Shown here: in pieces, positions 45,241 through 54,400 of the stretch
How the letters are laid out: each line of letters begins with the position of its first letter
How positions within the stretch are numbered: position 1 is the stretch's first letter
Origin: Dechloromonas hankyongensis
Lineage (GTDB): Bacteria > Pseudomonadota > Gammaproteobacteria > Burkholderiales > Rhodocyclaceae
Direction: 5' to 3'
Length of the DNA: 64,000 nt
Assembly (NCBI RefSeq): GCF_022012295.1
Contig: NZ_JAKLTN010000001.1
Span: 186,001 to 250,000 of the forward strand
Made by a program: the position numbers and the translations under genes
The notes under the pieces: generated by a model
Seen by the model: only the letters and a program-made list of their open reading frames with translations
The model's database searches: none
Told to the model about the DNA's origin: nothing

Positions 45241-46104
45241 TTAGGCGGGCTCCGCCATCATGTCGAGGTATTCGTTCAGGCGCTCAACGGAGTCAGCGAA
45301 ATCCTCGTCGGCGGCCAGCGCCACGTCAGGCATGCCGATAACTTCGATCGAATTGAGGATCAGCGCATCCATGCTGTTGAAGTACTGCACCCACCACACG
45401 TTCTTCAGGCGCGTGCTGGTAATCCGGCAATTGCCGTAGCCGCGCGACAGCAGCGAAACCTCGCGGTGGCCGAGCCAGCCGTACAGGGTATCGAGGTCGG
45501 CGTCGGACACCGGCAGCAGGCTCAGGTTGATGATGTGTGCCGACTGACCGGCGCGGTAAGCCGCCGCCTGCATGCGGATTTCCTCGACCAGGGCCTGGGC
45601 GTTCATGCAACCGGCCGGGTAGTCCGGGGCCGGCAACTCGCCGGCCGCTGTGCGCTGCATGGCATCGGTCAGCACCTCGGGAATGGCGCCGGTTTCCAGT
45701 CGGTCAACGATCATCGCACCGTCGTCGGCCACCTTCAGCACGCGCCAGATGCCGGCAAAGGCCGTTTCCTGCACGCGCCAGTGCTCCGGGGCCGTGGTGA
45801 AGGCACTCACCTCGCCGAAACCCATGGATTGGTTGATGACGTCGCGCACGCCGGCCTCCAGCCCGAGCAGGTCGAGCCGAGCACCGCCGGCCATGCCGGC
45901 CTGGCTAGCACCTTCGAGGAAGAGGCCGAGCAGGCGGGCGGCCTGGGCGATGGCTTCGGGCGACGCATTGTCCGGCAGACGCGGCTGGTGGAAGGTATCC
46001 ATGCCCTTGGGCATGGGCAGGTAATCGGGCGCTTCCTCGCCTTGCGAGCCGGGACCCATGGCGACGACGGAAATCGGGAAAGGACGCATCGTGGACGGGT
46101 TCAT
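45241..46104 (-). CDS. hupH: Hydrogenase expression/formation protein HupH
   Basis: A 287-residue HupH/HyaF-family protein (MRPFPISVVAMGPGSQ, SRGYGNCRITSTRLKNVWWVQYFNSMDALILNSIEV). Family members support maturation of HupS. Its start overlaps hupG by four bases; hupI follows. Confidence 0.92.
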   Translation of the reverse strand: MNPSTMRPFPISVVAMGPGSQGEEAPDYLPMPKGMDTFHQPRLPDNASPEAIAQAARLLGLFLEGASQAGMAGGARLDLLGLEAGVRDVINQSMGFGEVSAFTTAPEHWRVQETAFAGIWRVLKVADDGAMIVDRLETGAIPEVLTDAMQRTAAGELPAPDYPAGCMNAQALVEEIRMQAAAYRAGQSAHIINLSLLPVSDADLDTLYGWLGHREVSLLSRGYGNCRITSTRLKNVWWVQYFNSMDALILNSIEVIGMPDVALAADEDFADSVERLNEYLDMMAEPA

Positions 46105-46559
46105 GCGCAGGCTCCTTGTTGTGTGGCGACGCGAACGGGAATGCCGATGGGTTTCGGCTGGGCCGGCCCGGAGAGCAGGCGGTCGACCTCGACCTGATAC
46201 TCGTTCCAGTCGCGGATGCCGTTCAGCGAACCGACATACTCGCCATCGCGCAGAAAGACGACGGCCGGCGCCCGGGCGATACCGTATTTCTGCATCAGGG
46301 CCGGTGCCGTTTCGGGCCCGGCGACCAGGCGGGAAATCCGGTCGCCGAGCGGCTTGAGCGCCTCGGGCAGGATCACGCAAGCGTCGAGGACTTCAAGGTT
46401 GCGCTGGGGATCTTCAGTGACCAGCAGGGCAGCCAGACCAGCCGGAAATTCGGAATCGGTTTCGGTCAGGCAGCGGAAATTGTGTTTGACCTGCATGCGG
46501 CCGATGGCGGTGTACAGGCGATCGAGGGAGGTCGGGCCGGGAGACAGTTGGAGGCTCAT
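46101..46559 (-). CDS. hupG: HupG/HyaE thioredoxin-like chaperone
   Basis: A 152-residue thioredoxin-fold protein lacking the CxxC pair (GIARAPAVVFLRDGEYVGSL). HyaE/HupG proteins bind the small-subunit Tat precursor. It overlaps both hupF and hupH by four bases. Confidence 0.92.
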   Translation of the reverse strand: MSLQLSPGPTSLDRLYTAIGRMQVKHNFRCLTETDSEFPAGLAALLVTEDPQRNLEVLDACVILPEALKPLGDRISRLVAGPETAPALMQKYGIARAPAVVFLRDGEYVGSLNGIRDWNEYQVEVDRLLSGPAQPKPIGIPVRVATQQGACA

Positions 46560-46858
46560 GATGTTTGGCTCCTTAAAAATTCGGGCAGTTGGGGTTCGCG
46601 GTCGAGATCGGCGAAGAAGGCGGAAAAATCGGTGGCACCGGACTGGGCCGCGTCGAGCGCATCGAGCGCGGCATTGATGGCGGCGGCCCGCTCATCCGCA
46701 ATGACTTCGCGAGCGGCACCGAGAAAGACCAGCAGCCAGGCGCCCGGCGACTGGATGCCGACCAGGCTGAGATCGACGCGCAGCTCGCCGTTGCGGCTGG
46801 CGCAGCGGGCGAAGTGTTCGCCGGATTCGACGACCCGGGCAGGGATACCGAGGCACAT
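46556..46858 (-). CDS. hupF: HupF, HypC-family chaperone of the Hup hydrogenase
   Basis: A 100-residue HypC-like protein (MCLGIPARVVESGE, WLLVFLGAAREVIADERA) with the essential Cys2. HupF is reported to stabilise HupL under O2. Its start overlaps the hupD stop as TGATG. Confidence 0.93.
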   Translation of the reverse strand: MCLGIPARVVESGEHFARCASRNGELRVDLSLVGIQSPGAWLLVFLGAAREVIADERAAAINAALDALDAAQSGATDFSAFFADLDREPQLPEFLRSQTS

Positions 46859-47472
46859 CAGGCGGCCTCGAGATTCAGGAAGCGGGCGTCGCCGAGACGG
46901 TAGGCCTGATCGGCCGGCGGCCGCTCGCCTTCGTAGACGTCGATGGCCAGGGCGCGGTCGGTCAGGTCGGCGGCGATGTCGTGGCGTATCCGCCCCTCGG
47001 CCCCCCAACGTTCCAGCCAGTCGAGCGCCAGATTCAAAGACGGCACCATTTGCGCCTTGACGATGTCGCGCAGGCTGCCGCCGTAGTCTTCCAGTTCTTC
47101 CGGCTGGACGCCGATGAGCACCAGTTCTTTCGGCAGCTTGCCGGTCAGCTCGGCCGCCATCAGCACTTCCTGGAAGCCGGTCTGGTGCAGGCTCATTTTC
47201 TTGGCGCCCATGAAGCGCGGCACCTGATCGCCGACCACCTCGCGCAGGTCGCCCGGCGCATCGCCGTAGTCGACGGCGTCGAAGACGAGCAGGCAGTCGG
47301 CCTCCTGCACGTAGGGCAGCAAATACAGGCCCTGCGTGCCGCCGTCCATCAGCGTCACGTTGTCCGGAAACGACCAGCCGGCATTGAGCGCCTCGACGCA
47401 GCGCACGCCAAAACCCTCGTCGGCCCACAGGATGTTGCCGATGCCGAGAACCAGTATGCGTTTGGTATTCAT
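46858..47472 (-). CDS. hupD: Hydrogenase maturation protease HupD
   Basis: A 204-residue endopeptidase that processes HupL. GIGNILWADEGFGVRCVE, VFDAVDYG and SLHQTGFQEVLMAAEL hold the predicted nickel ligands (Glu, Asp, His). ATG 47472 has an AGAGG site. It follows a terminator-like hairpin after hupC. Confidence 0.95.
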   Translation of the reverse strand: MNTKRILVLGIGNILWADEGFGVRCVEALNAGWSFPDNVTLMDGGTQGLYLLPYVQEADCLLVFDAVDYGDAPGDLREVVGDQVPRFMGAKKMSLHQTGFQEVLMAAELTGKLPKELVLIGVQPEELEDYGGSLRDIVKAQMVPSLNLALDWLERWGAEGRIRHDIAADLTDRALAIDVYEGERPPADQAYRLGDARFLNLEAA

Positions 47473-47484
47473 TCGCAACCTCTG

Positions 47485-47523
47485 AAAAAAACGCCCCGGG
47501 CACATGGGAATGCACGCCGGGGC
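47485..47523 (-). terminator. Intercistronic terminator-like hairpin between hupC and hupD
   Basis: On the minus strand a 7-bp GC stem (GCCCCGG/CCGGGGC) with a 17-base loop is followed by G and seven T. It sits between the structural genes hupSLC and the maturation genes, matching the arrangement found after hybC. Confidence 0.82.
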
Positions 47524-47599
47524 AAACGCAAGGTAAACCTTTAATCCCGTCCTGACGCCAGGCGCAGACGGCGCGACAACCGCACGACAGGCATGGCCA

Positions 47600-48304
47600 T
47601 CATTCCTTGAACATCCGCCAGCCGGAGACCATCGTCGAGATCAGCGACTGCCGACTCATGATGTCCTCGCGGATCGCCGCGTAGACATGCACCAGCACGA
47701 AAGTCATCATGATCCACATGCCCAGACGGTGGAAATTGTGCGTCTGCATGGAGCCGCCGAGCGCCGGAATCACCCAGCCGAACAGCGCGTCCTGCCAGCT
47801 GCCGACACCTGCGCCTTCGCTGTACAGCGCGAAGCCGGTGAACACCATGCCGACAGCGAGTACCGTGAAGAAGAAAAACATCATCAGCTGCGCCATCGGG
47901 TTGTGGCCGACGTATTTCTTCGGAGTCTTTTCTAGGAAGAGATACCAGCGCAACTCGAAGAAAACCTCGCTCCACCACTGCGGATTGGTGATCGGCAGCT
48001 TGAAGATCTGCTTGGCGTGGTGGTTGCCGACGAAGGCCCAGTAAATGCGGCCGAGCAGCCCGACGGCGAAGATGTAGGCGGCGGCGAAATGGGCGAAACG
48101 GATGTAGCCCATCAGAAAATTTTCCGCCGCCTCGCCGGGCACCGTCGGCAGGGGCTTGCCGATGAAGTAGCCGGTCACCGCCAGGACCACCATGCACAGC
48201 GCGTTGATCCAGTGCCACAAGCGCACCGGGGCTTCGTAGACATAGATCGAACGGACCTGTTTACCGTGCCGTTCGGCCTCCAGCATGTCCTGTTGAGAGA
48301 GCAT
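47600..48304 (-). CDS. hupC: Hydrogenase cytochrome b subunit HupC
   Basis: A 234-residue di-haem cytochrome b of the HyaC/HupC family. It has four transmembrane helices and conserved histidines in RLWHWINALCMVVL, RFAHFAAAYIF and THNFHRLGMWIMMTFVLVHVYAA. It passes electrons from HupS to quinone and anchors HupSL to the periplasmic face. It starts 22 bases after hupL. Confidence 0.96.
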   Translation of the reverse strand: MLSQQDMLEAERHGKQVRSIYVYEAPVRLWHWINALCMVVLAVTGYFIGKPLPTVPGEAAENFLMGYIRFAHFAAAYIFAVGLLGRIYWAFVGNHHAKQIFKLPITNPQWWSEVFFELRWYLFLEKTPKKYVGHNPMAQLMMFFFFTVLAVGMVFTGFALYSEGAGVGSWQDALFGWVIPALGGSMQTHNFHRLGMWIMMTFVLVHVYAAIREDIMSRQSLISTMVSGWRMFKE

Positions 48305-48326
48305 TTCAGCCTCCTTTCCGGACCGC

Positions 48327-50117
48327 TCAGCGGACCTTGACCGACGTCATTTCCTGGCCGTCCGGGCTCATCACGTGCGTCGAGCAGGCCAGGCAGGGAT
48401 CGAAGGAATGCAGGGTGCGCAGGATTTCCAGCGGCTCGTCGGCCTTGGCCACCGGGGTGTCCATCAGCGAAGCCTCGAAGGCGCCGATCTGGCCCTTGTG
48501 GTCGCGCGGACCGCCGTTCCAGGTGGTCGGCACGACGCACTGGTAGTTGTCGATCTTGGTGTCCTTGATCTTGATCCAGTGGCCCAGCGCACCGCGCGGC
48601 GCTTCGGTGAAGCCGACGCCCTTGGCTTCCTTCGGCCAGGTGCTCGGCTCCCACTTCTCGATGTTCGCCGTATTCAGATCGCCGGCCTTCAGGTTGGCCA
48701 TCAACTTGTCGAAGAAGTAGGACATCTTGTGCGCCGCCCAGCCGCATTCCAGACCGCGCGCCGCAGTGCGGCCGAGGGTCGAGAACAGCGCGGTGACCGG
48801 CACGTCGAGTTCCTTGAGCAGGGCGTCAACTGGCTCCTTGAACTCCGGATTCTTCTGGGCGTAGCCGATGATGTAGCGGGCCAGCGGGCCGACTTCCATG
48901 GCGTGACCGCGCCAGCGCGGCGCCTTGATCCACGAATACTTGCCGCCTTCGTCGAGTTCCTTGATGTTGGTCTTGGTCCCCTTGGTGTTCGGGCCGAGTA
49001 CGAAACTCGGCTCGGTGACGCCGTCCCACGGGTGCAGGCCCTTGGTCTCGTCCGGGTACTTGTACCAGGAGTGGGCGACGAATTCCTGTACCTGCTCGAC
49101 GTCGCGCAGATCGACGTCATGCACCTTGGAGAGGTCGCCGTTGATGATGGCGCCGCGCGGCAGCATCAGGTTGCCGGCCGAGTAATCGTTGGCCTTGTCC
49201 GGGATGTCGCCGTAGGACATGACGTTCTTCGACGACAGGCCGCCGCCGTACAGCCAGCCTTTGTAGAACTTGGCGATGGCGATCAGATCGGGGATGTAGA
49301 CTTGCTCGGTGAATTCGATGCAGCGGTCGATGATGCTCTTGACCAGGTTCAGCCGCTCCATGTTGACGGCACCGACGGCACCGACACCTTCCAGGTTGAT
49401 GGCGCAGGGCACGCCGCCGACCAACCAGTTCGGGTGCGGGTTCTTGCCGCCGAAAATGGTATGGACCTTGACGATGTCCTTCTGGAAATCGAGCGCTTCG
49501 AGGTAGTGGGCGACAGCCATCAGGTTGGCTTCCGGCGGCAGCTTGTAGGCCGGGTTACCCCAGTAGCCGTTCATGAAGGGGCCGAGCTGGCCGGATTCGA
49601 CGAACTTCTTCAGGCGGTTCTGGATGTCGCGGAAATAGCCCGGCGACGACAGCGGCCACTTAGAGATGCTCTGGGCCAGCGTTGAGGTGGCTTTCGGATC
49701 GGCCTTCAGCGCCGACACCACATCGACCCAGTCGAGCGCGTGCAGATGGTAGAAGTGCACCAGATGATCATGCACCTGCAAGTTGAGCTGCATGATGTTG
49801 CGGATGCTGTTGGCGTTTTCCGGAATCTGGATCTTCAGCGCATCCTCGACGGCGCGCACCGAGGTCAGCGCATGGGTGCCTGTGCACACGCCGCAGATGC
49901 GTTCGGTGAAGGCCCAGGCGTCGCGCGGATCGCGGCCCTTGAGAATCACTTCCAGACCGCGCCACATGGTGCCGGTCGATACGGCGTTGCGGATGACGTT
50001 CTTGTCGTCGAGGTTCACTTCCACCCTCAGGTGGCCCTCGATGCGGCAGACCGGGTCGACGACGACGCGCTTGCCGGAGTTGTCGAGCTTGAAGCCTTGG
50101 GTTTCGTAAGCTGCCAT
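48327..50117 (-). CDS. hupL: [NiFe] uptake hydrogenase large subunit HupL
   Basis: A 596-residue catalytic subunit. Nickel ligands are in [14 protein letters not shown] and [13 protein letters not shown]; 15 residues after the histidine form the peptide removed by HupD. Gene order hupSLCDFGHIJK is that of aerobic uptake (group 1d) hydrogenases of betaproteobacteria and rhizobia. It is reached through Tat with HupS. Confidence 0.97.
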   Translation of the reverse strand: MAAYETQGFKLDNSGKRVVVDPVCRIEGHLRVEVNLDDKNVIRNAVSTGTMWRGLEVILKGRDPRDAWAFTERICGVCTGTHALTSVRAVEDALKIQIPENANSIRNIMQLNLQVHDHLVHFYHLHALDWVDVVSALKADPKATSTLAQSISKWPLSSPGYFRDIQNRLKKFVESGQLGPFMNGYWGNPAYKLPPEANLMAVAHYLEALDFQKDIVKVHTIFGGKNPHPNWLVGGVPCAINLEGVGAVGAVNMERLNLVKSIIDRCIEFTEQVYIPDLIAIAKFYKGWLYGGGLSSKNVMSYGDIPDKANDYSAGNLMLPRGAIINGDLSKVHDVDLRDVEQVQEFVAHSWYKYPDETKGLHPWDGVTEPSFVLGPNTKGTKTNIKELDEGGKYSWIKAPRWRGHAMEVGPLARYIIGYAQKNPEFKEPVDALLKELDVPVTALFSTLGRTAARGLECGWAAHKMSYFFDKLMANLKAGDLNTANIEKWEPSTWPKEAKGVGFTEAPRGALGHWIKIKDTKIDNYQCVVPTTWNGGPRDHKGQIGAFEASLMDTPVAKADEPLEILRTLHSFDPCLACSTHVMSPDGQEMTSVKVR

Positions 50118-50120
50118 GAA

Positions 50121-51209
50121 TTATTCCCCCTTCTTTTCTTCTGTCTCACCGGCCTTCTGGCGGGCGCGGGCCAGTGCCGTCACGGCGGCATGGGCGGCAA
50201 TCGCGGCGCCGACGGTGCCGGCGGCGGCCTTGCCGATGGAGTCGGCGTTCGCTTCGGCACCGAACGGCGTGATCGAGGTCACGCGGTCGTAGAAGCTGCC
50301 CTTGTCCCAGAAGCCTTCCTCGGAACAGCCGATACAGCCGTGGCCGGACTGCACCGGCCAGCTGACGCCGCCGTTCCAGCGCATCGACGAACAGGCGTTG
50401 TAGGTGGTCGGCCCCTTGCAGCCCATCTTGTACAGGCAGTAACCCTTGCGCGCCCCCTCGTCGTCCCAGGCTTCAGCGAACTGGCCGGCGTCGAAGTGGC
50501 CGCGGCGATAGCACTTGTCGTGGATGCGCTGGCCGTAGAACATCTTGGGCCGGCCCTGACGGTCGAGTTCGGGAATGCGGTCGAAGGTCAGCATGTAGGT
50601 GACGACGCCGGTCATGACTTCGGCGATCGGCGGGCAGCCCGGCACGTTGATGATCGGCTTGCCGGAAATGACCTTGTGCACCGGCGTGGCGCGGGTCGGG
50701 TTGGGCTTGGCGGCCTGCACGCAGCCGTAGGAGGCACAGGCCCCCCAGCTGATGATGGCCTTGGCGTCGGCACAGGTTTCCTTCAGCACTTCGACGAATG
50801 GGCGGCCGCCGTGGATGCAGAACATGCCGTCCTCGTTGAGCGGCGGGTTGCCCTCGACGGCGACGATGTAGTTGCCCTTGTACTTCTTCTTGACCTCTTC
50901 GATGATCGCCTCGGCCTGGTGGCCGGCGGCCGCCATCAGCGTGTCGTCGTAGTCGAGGGAGAGCATGGAGAGCACGACATCCTTGGTCAGCGGGTGCGCC
51001 GAGCGGATGAAGGATTCGGAGCAGCAGGTGCATTCCAGGCCATGCAGCCAGATGACCGGCGTGCGGGCCTTGGTTTCCAGCGCATGGGCGATGCGCGGTG
51101 CGGCGGCGGAGCCCAGGCCGAGCGAAGTCGCCGTCAGGCTGCAGAATTTCAGGAAACTGCGCCGGGTGATGCCCTGGCGGCGCAGCACTTCATAGAATGT
51201 CTCGGTCAC
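50121..51209 (-). CDS. hupS: [NiFe] uptake hydrogenase small subunit HupS, O2-tolerant type
   Basis: A 362-residue Fe-S subunit with Tat signal [21 protein letters not shown]. The proximal-cluster region reads LECTCCSES and [11 protein letters not shown]; the third cysteine of ECTCC and the cysteine of YGC correspond to C19 and C120 of E. coli HyaA, which build the [4Fe-3S] cluster of O2-tolerant enzymes. A C-terminal helix follows. The GTG at 51209 behind GGGGGA is chosen; a longer frame upstream would cross the sigma-54 promoter. Confidence 0.96.
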   Translation of the reverse strand: MTETFYEVLRRQGITRRSFLKFCSLTATSLGLGSAAAPRIAHALETKARTPVIWLHGLECTCCSESFIRSAHPLTKDVVLSMLSLDYDDTLMAAAGHQAEAIIEEVKKKYKGNYIVAVEGNPPLNEDGMFCIHGGRPFVEVLKETCADAKAIISWGACASYGCVQAAKPNPTRATPVHKVISGKPIINVPGCPPIAEVMTGVVTYMLTFDRIPELDRQGRPKMFYGQRIHDKCYRRGHFDAGQFAEAWDDEGARKGYCLYKMGCKGPTTYNACSSMRWNGGVSWPVQSGHGCIGCSEEGFWDKGSFYDRVTSITPFGAEANADSIGKAAAGTVGAAIAAHAAVTALARARQKAGETEEKKGE

Positions 51210-51253
51210 TTGTCTTTCCCCCGTTCGTTTTGTCGCGTGGTGGGAAGCGCTAA

Positions 51254-51270
51254 CGCAAGGCGTGTGCCAC
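51254..51270 (-). promoter_or_regulatory. Sigma-54-type -24/-12 promoter of the hup operon
   Basis: On the minus strand TGGCAC-N5-TTGC (51269-51255) has both invariant core elements at exact spacing. It is 45 bases upstream of the hupS GTG. The flanking consensus bases match poorly, but the core is perfect. It is consistent with HoxA/HupR activation. Confidence 0.75.
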
Positions 51271-51292
51271 GCCCGCGCCAACTGCAGATTTG

Positions 51293-51306
51293 TTGATATA
51301 AATCAA
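51293..51306. promoter_or_regulatory. FNR/Anr box upstream of hupS
   Basis: TTGATATAAATCAA fits TTGAT-N4-ATCAA without mismatch. It is centred about 37 bases upstream of the -24/-12 element and about 56 bases before the predicted start of transcription. No good -10 lies at class II distance, so it may modulate the sigma-54 promoter or serve a second promoter. Nothing else was recognised in the gap to 51490. Confidence 0.75.
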
Positions 51307-51490
51307 TGCGCATTCGACACACAGACCAACCAATGGCGAAGGACGCGCCAGGACCGCGCCTGAAAAGCATCCTTCCAACCTGCAAACCAGCATTCCACCA
51401 GCACCCCGACACCGGCACGCATGCTTCTTTGATCGGCGTCAGCGCGTGGCTGGGGCAGGGGTTCTAGAATGCCCCTCGAGGAGGGAATGC

Positions 51491-54400
51491 GTGCCCAAGA
51501 TAATCGCGCTGCTCAGCAACCACAGTGACCAGGTGTCGCCCGGCGTCAGCCTGCGCGAGGTGGCGGCGCGCATGCTGCAGACCGGCACGTCATCGGTCAT
51601 CGTGGTCGACGGCGGGGTCGCCGCCGGCATCATCACCGAACGCGACCTGCTGCGTGTCATGCGTCAGCACGGTTCGCCTGAACAAAGCGTCGGCGACCTG
51701 ATGAGCCGGCCGGTGCACAGCGTCACTGCCGATACCGATTTCCGCGAAGCCTACCGCCAGGCCGCCAGCCTCGACATCCGGCGCATCGTCGTCACCGACC
51801 CAGCCGGCCGGCCGCTCGGCATCGTCAACGAATCGGACTTCCGCAAGCACCTCGGCCCCGACTTCTTCATGCACCTGAACAATGTCGACAGCCTGATGGA
51901 GCAGTCTTTCCCGCGCCTGCCGGCCGACGCGGCGCTCGACGACGCGCTGATCGCCATGGAAGCCGTGCACGGCAGCTGTGCCGTGGTCGTCGACGGCCGC
52001 CGGCCGCTGGGCGTCGTCACCGAGCACGACGTGGTGCGCCTCTTCCTGAGCGGCGACGACAATCCGTCGCTGGCCGCCGTGATGACCAGCCCGACCGTCA
52101 GCATCGGGGCCGACCAGCCGCTGTCCGAAGCCGCCCAGCGCATGCTCGACCACGGCATCCGCCACCTGACCGTGGTGGATGACCAGGGCCAGTTGGTCGG
52201 CCTGCTCTCCGAACACGCCCTGATGAGCCCGCTCAAGCTCGACCTGATCGATGGCGCGCTGAGCGAGCGCAAATCCCTGGCTCTGTCTCGCGAGCAGCTA
52301 CTGGAAGAAACGGCGCTCCGCGAGCGCTACCAGCGCGCACTACTCGACAACTTCCCTTTCCTGGTCTGGCTCAAGGACACCGAATCGCGCATCCTGACCG
52401 CCAACCGGGCCTATGCCGAAGCCTCGGGCCGGCCGACCACCGACGAACTGATCGGCAAGACCGACCTCGACGTCTGGCCGCTCGACCTGGCCACCCGTTA
52501 TCGCCGCGACGACACGGAGGTGATGGCGACGCGCCAGAACAAGATCGTCGTCGAACCCATCGTCGTCGGCGATCAGGCCGTCTGGCACGAGACCTACAAG
52601 GCCCCCGTCATCGACGAGGCCGGCAACCTGCTGGGCACCGTCGGCTTCGCACAGGACATTTCGGAACGCAAGAACACGGCCCTGCGCCTGGAAATCGAGC
52701 ACGACCTGGCGCAAAGCCTGGCCATCGGGCTCGACCGCGAGCACCTGACCAGCGTCCTGCTCAAGGCCATGCTGCGCTTTCCGGAATTCAGCGCCGGCGG
52801 CATCTATCGCGCCCTGCCCGACGGCAGCTACGGCCTGCTAAGCCACGAAGGGCTGTCGCCCGAATTCGTCCACCAGGCACTGCTCTTTGCCGCCGACAGC
52901 CCGTTCGCCCGCCAGGCCAGCCTGGGCCGGCCGGCCTGCTTGTCGGCCGAAGACGAGGCCCTGCCGACCGGCAGCGGCCTGATCGACGCCTCGCCCCTGC
53001 ACCAGGACGGTTTCCGCAGCGTCGTGCAACTGCCCATCCTGCGCGACGGCCAGCCGGACACCTGCCTGCTCCTCGCCAGCAGGCTCACTGCGCATACTTC
53101 GCCGGCCACCCTGCGCTCGCTGGAAATCCTCAGCAGCTACTTCGGGCAAACCCTGCACCGCCTGGCGGCGCAGGCGGAATCCCGCCGCCTGCAGCAGAAC
53201 CTGAGCGGCATTTTCGATACGCTGACCGATTTCATCTTCATCCTCGACGTAGACGGCACCGTCCTCTACTACAACCGCGCCGCCGCCGAAACGCTGGGCT
53301 ACGGTCCGGACATCCTGAAGGGCAAGCCGATTGTCGCGGTGCACCCGGAAAATCTGCGCCAGCTGGCCGAAGACAGTATGGCCGACCTGATCGCCGACCG
53401 CCGCCTGAGCTGTCCGCTGCCCATCCTGCGCGCCAACGGCGAGCAGATCATGGTCGAAATCCGGATCGCCAACGGCTACTGGGACGAGAAACCCGCGCTG
53501 ATCGCCATCGCCCAGGACATCAGCGAACGCCTGCAGGCCGAAGAGCGGCAGCGCCTGGCGGCCAGCGTCTTCGACAATGCCCACGAAGGCATCATGATCA
53601 CCGACGAGGCCGGCAAGATCGTCGAGGTCAACAGCACTTTCACCGAACTGACCGGCTACTCGCGGGCCGAAGCCATTGGCCAGACGCCGGACCTGCTCAA
53701 ATCCGGGCATCATGAAGCCAACTTCTACGACGACATGTGGCAGCAGATTCGGCGTGACGGCTACTGGCGCGGCGAAATCTGGAATCGCAAGAAATCGGGC
53801 GAGATTTTCGTCGAACAACTCAACATCTCCAGCGTACGCAATCGGGAAGGGGCCATTTCACACTTCGTCGCCATCTTTTCCGACATCACGCTGATCAAGC
53901 AGCACCAGCAACGCCTCGAACACCTGGCCCATTTCGACGCCCTGACCCAGCTGCCGAACCGCATGCTGCTCGGCGACCGGCTGCAGCTGGCCAAGGCGCA
54001 GACCGAGCGCAGCGGCAAGATGCTGGCCGTCTGCTACCTCGACCTCGACAATTTCAAGCCGATCAATGACGAATACGGCCACGGCGTCGGCGACTACCTG
54101 TTGATCGACGTCGCCCAGCGCCTGAAGAGCTGCGTGCGGGCGGGCGATACGGTCGCCCGCCTGGGCGGCGACGAATTCGTGCTGCTGCTGTCCGACCTCG
54201 AGGACCTGCGCGAATGCGAGCATGCCATGGCCCGCGTTCTCGGCACCCTGGCCAAGCCTTTCCTCGTGTCGCAGCGGCAACTGACCATTTCGGCCAGCAT
54301 CGGGGTCACCCTCTATCCGCATGACGGCTCGGATTCCGACACCCTGCTCCGCCACGCCGACCAGGCGATGTACGCCGCCAAGCAGGCCGGGCGCAACCGC

